From NCBI GenBank assembly GCA_945787735.1, contig CALZIQ010000024.1, positions 2,501 through 35,456 on the forward strand: DNA of 32,956 nucleotides, written 5' to 3'. Position 1 is the first letter of the stretch. Every line of letters begins with the position of its first letter. The stretch is from an uncultured Chromatiaceae bacterium. GTDB lineage: Bacteria; Pseudomonadota; Gammaproteobacteria; Tenderiales; Tenderiaceae. Of the stretch, positions 8,609 through 16,223 are shown piece by piece. Position numbers and translations under genes: made by a program. Under the pieces are notes generated by a model. That model saw nothing but the letters and a program-made list of their open reading frames with translations, did no database searches and was not told where the DNA came from.

Positions 8609-9355
8609 GTGTTGAAACGCTTAACAAAAAACCTGTTTAGCCTGGCCTGCTTATCCCTGGCAATATCTGCCACGGCTGAAGCCGGCACCATCTTGGGCTC
8701 CAAACACGATTTTACCGGCCTTAATGAACGAGCCGGTGTCGCGGCCATGTCGGGGCTGGCATTCGCCGATTACGGCAATCCCTGTGTCTATTGCCACCTG
8801 CCACCTGAAAAGGAGGGGGCCGACTCGACCACATTGGGTGGCATTCCAGGCTGGAACCGTTTCAAACCCGCAGTCGATACTGCTTACGATCTCTACGATT
8901 CGCGCACACTCGACAATAAAGTCAAAACCCCTAGCCCGATTAGCTTGCTCTGCCTCTCTTGCCACGACGGCACTCTTGCAGTGGATATGACCGTATTCCA
9001 ACCTGACACCTGGGACAGCAGCGAGGACGCTTCGCTGCATTTACGCCTAAATGGCGGTGACAGCCTGATGAACTGCGGCAAGTGTCATAACGGCATCGCC
9101 GCCCACAGCATCGAAATCAAACACATCGGCACCGACCTGCAAAATGATCACCCTATCTCAATGGAATATGCTGGCCTGAACACTAAAGACCCCGATTTCC
9201 GCCCTGTCGATCATGACTATGGTTTTGACAATGGCGTGAAGCTCTACGACAACAAGGTCGAGTGCGCTACTTGTCATAATGTCCACAACCCCGACGTCAA
9301 TCTGTTGTTGAGAACTGGCGCCGAGCGGCTGTGCGAAACATGCCATATCAAATAA
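8609..9355 (+). CDS. Pentaheme doubled-CXXCH cytochrome (cytochrome c3-like family)
   Basis: A secreted multiheme electron carrier of 248 residues. The frame is open from TTG 8561, but the GTG at 8609 starts a good signal peptide (LKRLTKNLF, hydrophobic run, ATAEA), so I prefer it; TTG 8612 is also possible. Five heme motifs are visible: CVYCH 59-63, CLSCH 115-119, CGKCH 156-160, CATCH 219-223 and CETCH 242-246. The GSKHDF motif ahead of heme 1, CLSCHDGTLAV, and the C-terminal CATCHNVHNP with LCETCHIK are typical of the doubled-CXXCH family, which includes subunits of extracellular cytochrome filaments. The protein contains enough additional histidines for bis-His ligation. Its 3' end overlaps the NHL lipoprotein gene, so the two are coupled. 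The filament role is inference. Confidence 0.9.
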   Translation: MLKRLTKNLFSLACLSLAISATAEAGTILGSKHDFTGLNERAGVAAMSGLAFADYGNPCVYCHLPPEKEGADSTTLGGIPGWNRFKPAVDTAYDLYDSRTLDNKVKTPSPISLLCLSCHDGTLAVDMTVFQPDTWDSSEDASLHLRLNGGDSLMNCGKCHNGIAAHSIEIKHIGTDLQNDHPISMEYAGLNTKDPDFRPVDHDYGFDNGVKLYDNKVECATCHNVHNPDVNLLLRTGAERLCETCHIK

Positions 9356-10419
9356 ACCCCCGGTTACACCGATTCGTTTTATTGCTGGTATCACTTGCTC
9401 TGGCAGCCTGCAGCAGTGCCCCGCCGATGGAGGACTTCGATCCTCCCGTCTATCCCGCTGCACCCGACGAACCACGCTTTATCTTTGAGCGTTCACTGCG
9501 TTACAACACCAACGTAGAACCTCTCACTGCCAGCAAAAAGCTACGCCGTTATGCCACCGGCGAGGTCGATGACATCAAAGGCCTAGTCAAACCCTATGGC
9601 GTCGCCGCCCACAATGGACGTGTCTACGTCACCGACACGGTACAACGTTCGGTAGTCATGTTTGATATCAGCAACAGCAGCTACAAAGAATTTGGCAACG
9701 AAAAACCAGGCCAGCTGTTCAAACCAGTCGGCATTGATATCTCCAGCGAGGGGGAGGTGTTTGTTGCCGATGTCAGCGCCCAACGCATTGTCGTGTTTGA
9801 TTCTGAAGGGACTTTCCTGCGCTTTATCGGTGGCAAAGACCATTTCAGACGGCCGGCCGGTGTTGCTGTCTCCGCCGATGCCAGCAAAGTCTATGTTATC
9901 GACACCGGCGGCGTGGACAGCCAAGCACACCACATGTTTATCTTCGATGCCCATAGTGGTGAACATCTGTCCACCGTGGGTGAGCGTGGCAGTGAAGCCG
10001 GTCAGTTTAATCTGCCACTGCAGATCAGCAGCGCCGCAGATGGCACTGTCTATGTCGTCGACAAGGGTAACTTTCGCATCCAGTCTTTTGATGCCGACGG
10101 CAATCATCTGGCAAGCTTCGGCAGCATCGGTCGTTATCCGGGACAGTTTTTCAGCCCCAAAGGCGTTAGCACTGACAGAGATGGCAACATCTATGTGGTC
10201 GATACCGCCTTCGGCAACACCCAGATTTTCAACCCGGCTGGCGAACTATTGATGGTGATCGGCCAACGCGGCCAGTCCAGCGCCCCGGGCAATTACATGC
10301 TACCTGCCGGCATCGATGTAGATGAAGATGGGCGTATTTACATTGCCGACCAGTTTTTCAGGAAGGTGGATGTCTATAAACCGATAGGGCTGGAAGAAGA
10401 AAACAGCTCGGCGAAATAA
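9340..10419 (+). CDS. NHL-repeat six-bladed beta-propeller lipoprotein
   Basis: The protein has 359 residues from the ATG at 9340; a GTG at 9331 in the same frame is possible. The N-terminus is a lipoprotein signal with lipobox LAAC (Cys 24), followed by SSAPP, so it is probably anchored to a membrane facing the periplasm or outside. The rest is a series of NHL repeats with the recurring pattern GVAAHNGRVYVTDT, GIDISSEGEVFVADV, GVAVSADASKVYVID, ISSAADGTVYVVD, GVSTDRDGNIYVVD and GIDVDEDGRIYIAD, giving six blades. It overlaps the end of the pentaheme gene by 16 bases, so the two proteins are likely made together and may bind each other. NHL proteins often sit beside multiheme cytochromes in metal-reducing bacteria. 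No catalytic residues are evident. Confidence 0.9.
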   Translation: MPYQINPRLHRFVLLLVSLALAACSSAPPMEDFDPPVYPAAPDEPRFIFERSLRYNTNVEPLTASKKLRRYATGEVDDIKGLVKPYGVAAHNGRVYVTDTVQRSVVMFDISNSSYKEFGNEKPGQLFKPVGIDISSEGEVFVADVSAQRIVVFDSEGTFLRFIGGKDHFRRPAGVAVSADASKVYVIDTGGVDSQAHHMFIFDAHSGEHLSTVGERGSEAGQFNLPLQISSAADGTVYVVDKGNFRIQSFDADGNHLASFGSIGRYPGQFFSPKGVSTDRDGNIYVVDTAFGNTQIFNPAGELLMVIGQRGQSSAPGNYMLPAGIDVDEDGRIYIADQFFRKVDVYKPIGLEEENSSAK

Positions 10420-12882
10420 TTAGAGTTTCCAGGGTGAACAACGCAACCACTCAATCAGGTCATCGGCCGTTACCGGCGGGCACATGTAATATCCCTGCAC
10501 CGCATCACACCCCATCTCTTTGAGCGTGTCATAAATCTGTTTGCTTTCCACCCCTTCAGCCACCACAGTAATCCCAATATTGTGAGCCAAGTCGATGATG
10601 GAGCGAACGATCACGGCATCACTTTCATCCTCCAGCATGCCGCTGACAAAGGACTTGTCGATCTTGAGCTCATCCACAGGCATCTGTTTCAGATGCGCCA
10701 ACGAAGAATAGCCGGTGCCAAAGTCATCGATCGACAGCTTTACCCCCATGGTGCTGAGACTATTTAAGACCTCGAGCGCACGACCAGGGTCGGCCATAAT
10801 CGCCGTCTCTGTAATCTCTAGTCGCAGACGACAGGCATTCGCCCCATTCTCTTCAATCAGATGTGCCACCTTATCTGGAAAACGCGGATCTTGCAGATTA
10901 CGCACAGACAGATTTACTGCCACATCCATCTGCATATCGTCATCATGAAAATTGCTGCACGTATTCAGCCCCGCTTTAAGCGCCCAAAGACTCAAAGGTG
11001 CAATCAGGCCGGTCTGCTCTGCCAGCGGCACAAACTCATCTGGATACATCAAACCATGCTCAGGATGGCGCCAACGCACTAATGATTCCACGCCACAGAC
11101 CTTGCCCGAACTGAGATCGACCTTGGGTTGGAAGTAGAGCTGTAACTGATTCTGCTCGATCCCACCGCGCAATTCACCCAGCAGGGCAAGGTTGCGTAGG
11201 CTATGCTGATCACTGGAGGGATCATACACCGCTGCACCGCGATGCTCGCGCTTGGCCACATACATAGCCACATCGGCGCGTTGAAGCAGGGTCACCTCAT
11301 CCTCACCATGCTGTGGGTATTGGGTAATGCCGATACTCCCTCCCACATGCAGGACCTGCTCACCGATCGAAAGTGGCTCCTCGATTGCATTCAACAATTT
11401 ATCTGCAAGCGAGCGGGCCTGCTCCAGAGTGGTATTGGGCAGCAGGATTGCGAACTCGTCACCGCCGAGACGGGCTATGGTATCCGACTCACGCAGAATT
11501 TCACGCATACGTTCCGATACCTGTTGCAATACCGCATCACCATATTGATGCCCCAGCGTGTCATTTATATCCTTGAATCGATCCAGATCCATCACCAGCA
11601 AAGCCAGCTCATGGTGCTCGCGCTGCGCCAGCAAGATGCCTTGGCGAATACGATCAGACAATAGAGAGCGGTTGGGTAATTCGGTCAAGGCATCATGCAA
11701 GGCCTGATGCTGCAAGGCCTCAGTCTGACGTTTGTTTTCAGTTATATCCCGACCGATTGCAACAAAGAAACGTCGTTCACCGATATGCATCTCACTCAGG
11801 GCGAGTTCGAGCGGAAAATTTGAACCATCCTTACGCTGACCAACAAGTTCCGTGCGGTTATTGATCAGCCGGCCTTTACCAGTGACCAGATAACGGTGGA
11901 TATATCGGTCATGCTCCTTGCCATAGGGTTCCGGCATCAGCACCGAAACATTCTGACCGATCAAATCATCCGGTTCGTAACCGAACATCTTTTCGACGGC
12001 ATGATTAATGGTATCGATAACGCCATTTTCATCGGTAGTGATAATGGCATCAAACGCATTTTCGGTGACGGCTCGTATGCGCGTCTCATTGGAAACTAGA
12101 TCTTCCTGCATCTGGTTGAACACTGAAGCAACCTGACCCAACTCATCACGCCACTGCATTGGCAGCTCTACATGGCGCTCACCCGCCCCGACCTGCATAA
12201 TGGCGTCTTTGAGGCGATTAATCGGATTCAACACGCTGACACGCAAAATCACCAACACTGTCAGCGCAATCATCAACACCAGCAAAGCGGCAATCGCCCA
12301 AAGGCTGATGCGCATTGACTCGATCCTCGCTACTCCCTTCTCACGCGACAGACTCAACTTTAATACACCACGCAGAGGACTGGGATCATAACCGTGACAG
12401 GTCAAACATTCCGTATTGGCCTCGATAGGTTGCAATACGGTGATCTCATCACGAAAACGCAGATCCAGCGCCACTTCGCCCTGCAACGCCTTTGTAAAAC
12501 TTCCTTCCGTGGGCATAGGCACATGCTGAGGCGGTGTCGACTCGCGTTCAAACACTGTATCACCAAGAAATTCATTTACTTGCTTGACCGAGGAAAGATC
12601 AGTAAAAGCCTCCACCCCATCGCGCCGCAGCACTTCAATATCCACTACCCCGGGGGCACCATGCATACTGTCGAGCCATTCGCGAGCCATCACCCCCTGG
12701 CCATTCAGCATCAGGATACGCAGACTGGCCAGCAAGGTCTGCGCATGGCTTCTAGCCTGGTCTATCTCTTCATTCTGGATTGCACGTGTAAGCTGACGCT
12801 CGATAAGGACGCCCGACACCAGCACCAGTACCAACAGCACTGACGATAAAATCAGCGCCAAGCGTATACCAAGACTCTTCAC
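10420..12882 (-). CDS. Membrane GGDEF/EAL protein with periplasmic CXXCH sensor domain
   Basis: Makes and/or degrades c-di-GMP. It has 820 residues: transmembrane helix 7-26, periplasmic sensor to about 190 containing CLTCH at 159-163, second helix 193-214, HAMP, PAS (265-385), GGDEF (390-555) and EAL (570-815). The GGDEF motif at 473-477 is intact, and RESD five residues before it is an inhibitory I-site. The EAL domain keeps its metal and catalytic signatures (ESL at 599-601 in place of EAL, LEITETA, DDFGTG at 719-724, DELKIDKSFV, VVAEGVE), so both activities are plausible. The single CXXCH in a periplasmic sensor implies covalent heme and redox or ligand-gas sensing. It is the last gene of the minus-strand cluster, 20 bases after the propeller gene, and its stop abuts the stop of the convergent NHL gene. 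Confidence 0.93.
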   Translation of the reverse strand: MKSLGIRLALILSSVLLVLVLVSGVLIERQLTRAIQNEEIDQARSHAQTLLASLRILMLNGQGVMAREWLDSMHGAPGVVDIEVLRRDGVEAFTDLSSVKQVNEFLGDTVFERESTPPQHVPMPTEGSFTKALQGEVALDLRFRDEITVLQPIEANTECLTCHGYDPSPLRGVLKLSLSREKGVARIESMRISLWAIAALLVLMIALTVLVILRVSVLNPINRLKDAIMQVGAGERHVELPMQWRDELGQVASVFNQMQEDLVSNETRIRAVTENAFDAIITTDENGVIDTINHAVEKMFGYEPDDLIGQNVSVLMPEPYGKEHDRYIHRYLVTGKGRLINNRTELVGQRKDGSNFPLELALSEMHIGERRFFVAIGRDITENKRQTEALQHQALHDALTELPNRSLLSDRIRQGILLAQREHHELALLVMDLDRFKDINDTLGHQYGDAVLQQVSERMREILRESDTIARLGGDEFAILLPNTTLEQARSLADKLLNAIEEPLSIGEQVLHVGGSIGITQYPQHGEDEVTLLQRADVAMYVAKREHRGAAVYDPSSDQHSLRNLALLGELRGGIEQNQLQLYFQPKVDLSSGKVCGVESLVRWRHPEHGLMYPDEFVPLAEQTGLIAPLSLWALKAGLNTCSNFHDDDMQMDVAVNLSVRNLQDPRFPDKVAHLIEENGANACRLRLEITETAIMADPGRALEVLNSLSTMGVKLSIDDFGTGYSSLAHLKQMPVDELKIDKSFVSGMLEDESDAVIVRSIIDLAHNIGITVVAEGVESKQIYDTLKEMGCDAVQGYYMCPPVTADDLIEWLRCSPWKL

Positions 12883-12902
12883 AACAATAACCAGTTAAGC
12901 GC

Positions 12903-14129
12903 CTATTGGCCCCAACCCTGCTCGATGTGAGCAACCCCACCGTAGCTGCCGATCCATAAATCCCCCGCCCGACCATTGGTCATGGAAAAGACGTTTTCTG
13001 CATACAGACCATCATTCATAGTTTTGACGGAAAAAGTCTCACTGGCACGATCAAACCTTGCAAGACCCTTGCTGGTGCCAATCCAGAGATTCTCCTGCGG
13101 ATCGAGATAAAGCATGAAGATATGATTGGCCGGCAGACCGTCAAATGAAGTGTAATTCGTCCACTCACCATCCTTAAAACGCGCCAGTCCGGCGCCCCAG
13201 GTGCCGGCCCAAACGGTGCCGTCCTGCTGCACCTGCATGGAGATGACATAATTCGGATTGTAGGCCACATTCACATTTTGCAGCCCCTGCTCCTCTTTCT
13301 GGCGGGAATGGTGCATCGAGGCCTGCCCTGGGTCGCTCTTAAACTGAATCGCATTCTTCACGATTTCATAGTCGGCACCCAAGCCTTCCTCATGCTGCCA
13401 GTTGGTCCACTGATTATCTCGATATAAGGCCAACCCAGCCTCGGTGGCCAGCCAGATATCGCCATTGGCGCCCTCTTCCACGCCGTAAACCCAGGGGTTT
13501 GGCAGGCCGCCATTGGTATTTTCTACCGTAAAGGTTTGCCAGGCATCCGGATTATCAAAATCACCGCCACGGACAAGATTGGCGCCTGACCAGGTGGCAA
13601 TCCAAACATCACCATTGGCAAGTTTCATCACGTCATAGACAAACTGGTCCGCCAGACCTTGGGGAATATTGATGATCTGCCAGGTATCGGCCTCGGGATC
13701 GAACAGGGCCAGGCCTCCACCATAAGTGCCAATCGCCATACGGTGATCCAGACGACTGATATGAAAAATGCCATTGGATAACAGCCCCGCATTTTTATTA
13801 TTGAACAGTTGGTAATCATCCAGCTCGGTATCGTAACGGATCACCCCGCCCGAGGTGCCAACCCAAACATACTGGCCATCGGCATAGATGCTTTTGACAT
13901 TGCGGTTGCCTACCCGGAAGTGGCTAAAGCGCGGACCATCGGCGGCATCGGGAAACAAGGCCACGTCACGTTGCGCCTTTTGTTGTGTCGCAGGCGCGCT
14001 TGCTGCAGCTGGCTTCTGTTTAGCCACCGGCGCGTCACTACCACCTTGCTGTCCCAGTTGAAAGGCAGCTACGATGACAGCGGCGCCGACCAGCACGCCC
14101 AGTGCCACGAGAGTTGGATTAAACTTCAT
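12903..14129 (-). CDS. Reg_prop-type beta-propeller protein with N-terminal membrane anchor
   Basis: A protein of 408 residues with an uncleaved-looking N-terminal hydrophobic anchor (residues 7-25), an Ala/Lys/Gln-rich linker to about residue 55, then a propeller made of repeats of the two-component-regulator propeller type: YVWVGTSGGVIRYD, MAIGTYGGGLALFDP, DVWIATWSGANLV, DIWLATEAGLALY, TVWAGTWGAGLARF, NLWIGTSKGLARFD and DLWIGSYGGVAHIE, i.e. seven blades. These domains normally form the sensor part of hybrid histidine kinases, but no kinase domain is present here. The ATG overlaps the stop of the preceding paralogue by four bases, so translation is coupled. It likely acts as a periplasmic scaffold or ligand-binding protein; the ligand is unknown. 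Confidence 0.88.
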   Translation of the reverse strand: MKFNPTLVALGVLVGAAVIVAAFQLGQQGGSDAPVAKQKPAAASAPATQQKAQRDVALFPDAADGPRFSHFRVGNRNVKSIYADGQYVWVGTSGGVIRYDTELDDYQLFNNKNAGLLSNGIFHISRLDHRMAIGTYGGGLALFDPEADTWQIINIPQGLADQFVYDVMKLANGDVWIATWSGANLVRGGDFDNPDAWQTFTVENTNGGLPNPWVYGVEEGANGDIWLATEAGLALYRDNQWTNWQHEEGLGADYEIVKNAIQFKSDPGQASMHHSRQKEEQGLQNVNVAYNPNYVISMQVQQDGTVWAGTWGAGLARFKDGEWTNYTSFDGLPANHIFMLYLDPQENLWIGTSKGLARFDRASETFSVKTMNDGLYAENVFSMTNGRAGDLWIGSYGGVAHIEQGWGQ

Positions 14130-15256
14130 TCTGCTTCACCTGCATCCTGTTCTGTTTCAGCCTGTTGGCCAAAACGGGTCACGCCGCCGCGTGTGCCGAC
14201 CCAAACCTCATTGTTGGGTAAGACGGCTATGGTGTAGACATGCTCAGATAACAAGCCATCTTCGCGGCCATAGTTGTACCAGCGCTCACCATCGAAACGA
14301 CTCAAGCCGCGATTGGTGCCAAACCAGAAATTTCCGTCATCGCCCTCGGCAATACTGTAGACGATGTTACCGGCCAGGCCATTCTTGATGCTGTAATTAT
14401 TCCACTTTTCACCATCGAAACGACTCACACCGCCCCCCCAGGTGCCAGCCCATACCTGGTCGTTTTTGTCCACGTGGATTGAAAAAATATAGTTGGGGTT
14501 GTAGGTAGACTGGCCTTCAGCCATTACATTTAGATCGTGACGCTCACGCGTACCCAGTCCGGTATTGAGGCTAATGGGCAGGTTTTCATCATTCGCGGCA
14601 CCCAAGCCCTCTTTGTGGGTCCAGGCACGCCAGCGCTCACCATTAAACATAGAGACACCACCTTCGGTGCCAAACCAGACCTGCTGTTTTGAGTCGACGC
14701 CAATACCGTAGACCCACTCATTCACAAGCTCATCGAAATAGGTCTTGAATTCGCCCGTGGCCGGATCCCACAAATTGGCGCCGGCCCAGGTGCCGATCCA
14801 GACCTTGCCATCGGCCTGTTGATTGAAACTGTAGACCCAGTAATCGGCCAGACCATGCATGGGGAAAAACACCTGCCAGTCATCCGCCTTGTAACGCGAA
14901 CTGCCGCCGCCATTGGTACCAAACCATTTATAGTCATCCTGATCAACAAAGATGGCAAACACATATTCATTGGCCAGACCATCGGCACGGGTAAAGGTAT
15001 TGCGGGGGGATTGATCGGTCAGATTCACTTCATGCACACCGACCGAGGTACCAACCCAGATGCTGTTCGCCGTCGGATCCAAGGCTAGCGAACGCACATA
15101 GACCTCGCGGCCAACCTCGAAGGCATCAATAACCTTCCATGGGTCAATTACCTCAGTTGACTGATCCGCGACCGCAGTGGCATCCGGTTTTGATTCCTGC
15201 GAATCGGAACATCCCGCTGCCAGCAGAGCAGCGAACAACAGGGCAAATACCCGCAT
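14126..15256 (-). CDS. Reg_prop-type beta-propeller lipoprotein
   Basis: A paralogue of the next gene downstream, 376 residues, but with a lipoprotein signal (LLAAGC lipobox, Cys 16, then SDSQES). Seven propeller motifs can be read: SIWVGTSVGVHEV, YKWFGTNGGGSSRY, KVWIGTWAGANLWD, QVWFGTEGGVSMF, QVWAGTWGGGVSRF, NFWFGTNRGLSRF and EVWVGTRGGVTRF. The ATG overlaps the stop of the small cytochrome gene by one base, and its own end overlaps the next propeller by four, so cytochrome, lipoprotein propeller and anchored propeller form one translational unit. This points to a complex at the membrane. No enzyme domain is visible. Confidence 0.88.
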   Translation of the reverse strand: MRVFALLFAALLAAGCSDSQESKPDATAVADQSTEVIDPWKVIDAFEVGREVYVRSLALDPTANSIWVGTSVGVHEVNLTDQSPRNTFTRADGLANEYVFAIFVDQDDYKWFGTNGGGSSRYKADDWQVFFPMHGLADYWVYSFNQQADGKVWIGTWAGANLWDPATGEFKTYFDELVNEWVYGIGVDSKQQVWFGTEGGVSMFNGERWRAWTHKEGLGAANDENLPISLNTGLGTRERHDLNVMAEGQSTYNPNYIFSIHVDKNDQVWAGTWGGGVSRFDGEKWNNYSIKNGLAGNIVYSIAEGDDGNFWFGTNRGLSRFDGERWYNYGREDGLLSEHVYTIAVLPNNEVWVGTRGGVTRFGQQAETEQDAGEAE

Positions 15257-15576
15257 TATTTGAAGGTTCTCAGATGGGAAATTACATCCAGGATATCCTG
15301 GGTGGACATCAGGCCACGATAGGCGGGCATCATTCCACGGCCCTGTTCTATTACCTCAACCAATACAGGATCAGCTGTGAACAGTGTGCGGTCACGGCCA
15401 AAATCCGGCGTGCCGGGCATCATGCCCTGCCCCTTGGGACCGTGACAACTAGAACAATGCATATTGTAAAGCTTGGCGCCATTGCGCGGATCGGCGGCCA
15501 GCGCCTCTGCACCAAACATCCACCCGCTCAGGGCAACAAGCAGGACCATCAGACCGACGCGTTTTTTAGCTCTCAT
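15256..15576 (-). CDS. Small monoheme cytochrome c
   Basis: A periplasmic electron carrier of 106 residues. The open frame begins at GTG 15606, but the ATG at 15576 starts a proper signal peptide (MRAKKR, hydrophobic stretch, AEALA) and has GAGAG upstream, so I chose it. One heme motif CSSCH follows near residue 43 in the usual HCSSCHGPKGQG context, with a candidate Met ligand in GRGMMPAYRG. It overlaps the propeller lipoprotein gene by one base, so it is the probable redox partner of the propellers. An 87-base gap separates it from tlpA upstream. Confidence 0.92.
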   Translation of the reverse strand: MRAKKRVGLMVLLVALSGWMFGAEALAADPRNGAKLYNMHCSSCHGPKGQGMMPGTPDFGRDRTLFTADPVLVEVIEQGRGMMPAYRGLMSTQDILDVISHLRTFK

Positions 15577-15663
15577 CAAATAAGCTCTCTTTAAGTTGAC
15601 ACACACAAAACGACCATGATTTTACCATTTCAGCGTCTCGCTGTCGTCGCTACAGACGCCAGG

Positions 15664-16212
15664 CTACTGCAATTCGGCGTAATCACCGCCATAGGCCTTT
15701 TCAAGTAATTCAATCACTTCCGGGCGCTGCCATTCCCGCGGCCCAGTGATCCGCTGAATGAAGCGACCATCCGGGGCAATCAATAGGGTATAGGGAAATA
15801 GCTGCACGCCTAGCTTGTCGGTGGCAATGGTCCCGGCGAGATCGATATAAGTAGCAAAGCTCACACCTTTGTCGATCAGGTATTCGCGCACCAGATGATC
15901 GTCCTCATCCTGCGCCATACCCAGCACAGCAAAGCGCTCATTGTCGAGGCTATCACTCAGTTGTTGCAGATTGGGCATTTCGCGCCGGCAGGGCTCACAC
16001 CAGGTGGCCCACAGATTCAGCACCACCAATTTGCCGCGGTAATCTGTGATTGAATCGGATGCAGCGCCATCCAACCGAGGCAGGGAAATATTGGGGAAGG
16101 GTTCGCCGACCGTAAGCTTATCCGTTAATGGCTCGGTCTGGCTGCAGCCGGACAGGCCGATGAAGCAGAGCAACAAACTCCATCGCCAGCTCTGTTTCAG
16201 CGCTTGCCCCAT
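15664..16212 (-). CDS. TlpA/ResA-like thioredoxin lipoprotein
   Basis: Predicted periplasmic thiol-disulfide reductase. It has 182 residues with a lipoprotein signal (lipobox LSGC near residue 23), then a thioredoxin fold of the TlpA/ResA type with the active site WATWCEPCRRE and a FPYT loop that supplies the cis-proline. It follows ccmI by 11 bases on the same strand, so it belongs to the ccm transcript even though a canonical CcmG is also present. It may keep apocytochrome CXXCH thiols reduced, perhaps for the nearby multiheme proteins; substrate choice is inferred. Confidence 0.92.
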   Translation of the reverse strand: MGQALKQSWRWSLLLCFIGLSGCSQTEPLTDKLTVGEPFPNISLPRLDGAASDSITDYRGKLVVLNLWATWCEPCRREMPNLQQLSDSLDNERFAVLGMAQDEDDHLVREYLIDKGVSFATYIDLAGTIATDKLGVQLFPYTLLIAPDGRFIQRITGPREWQRPEVIELLEKAYGGDYAELQ

Positions 16213-16223
16213 TACACATCCGC

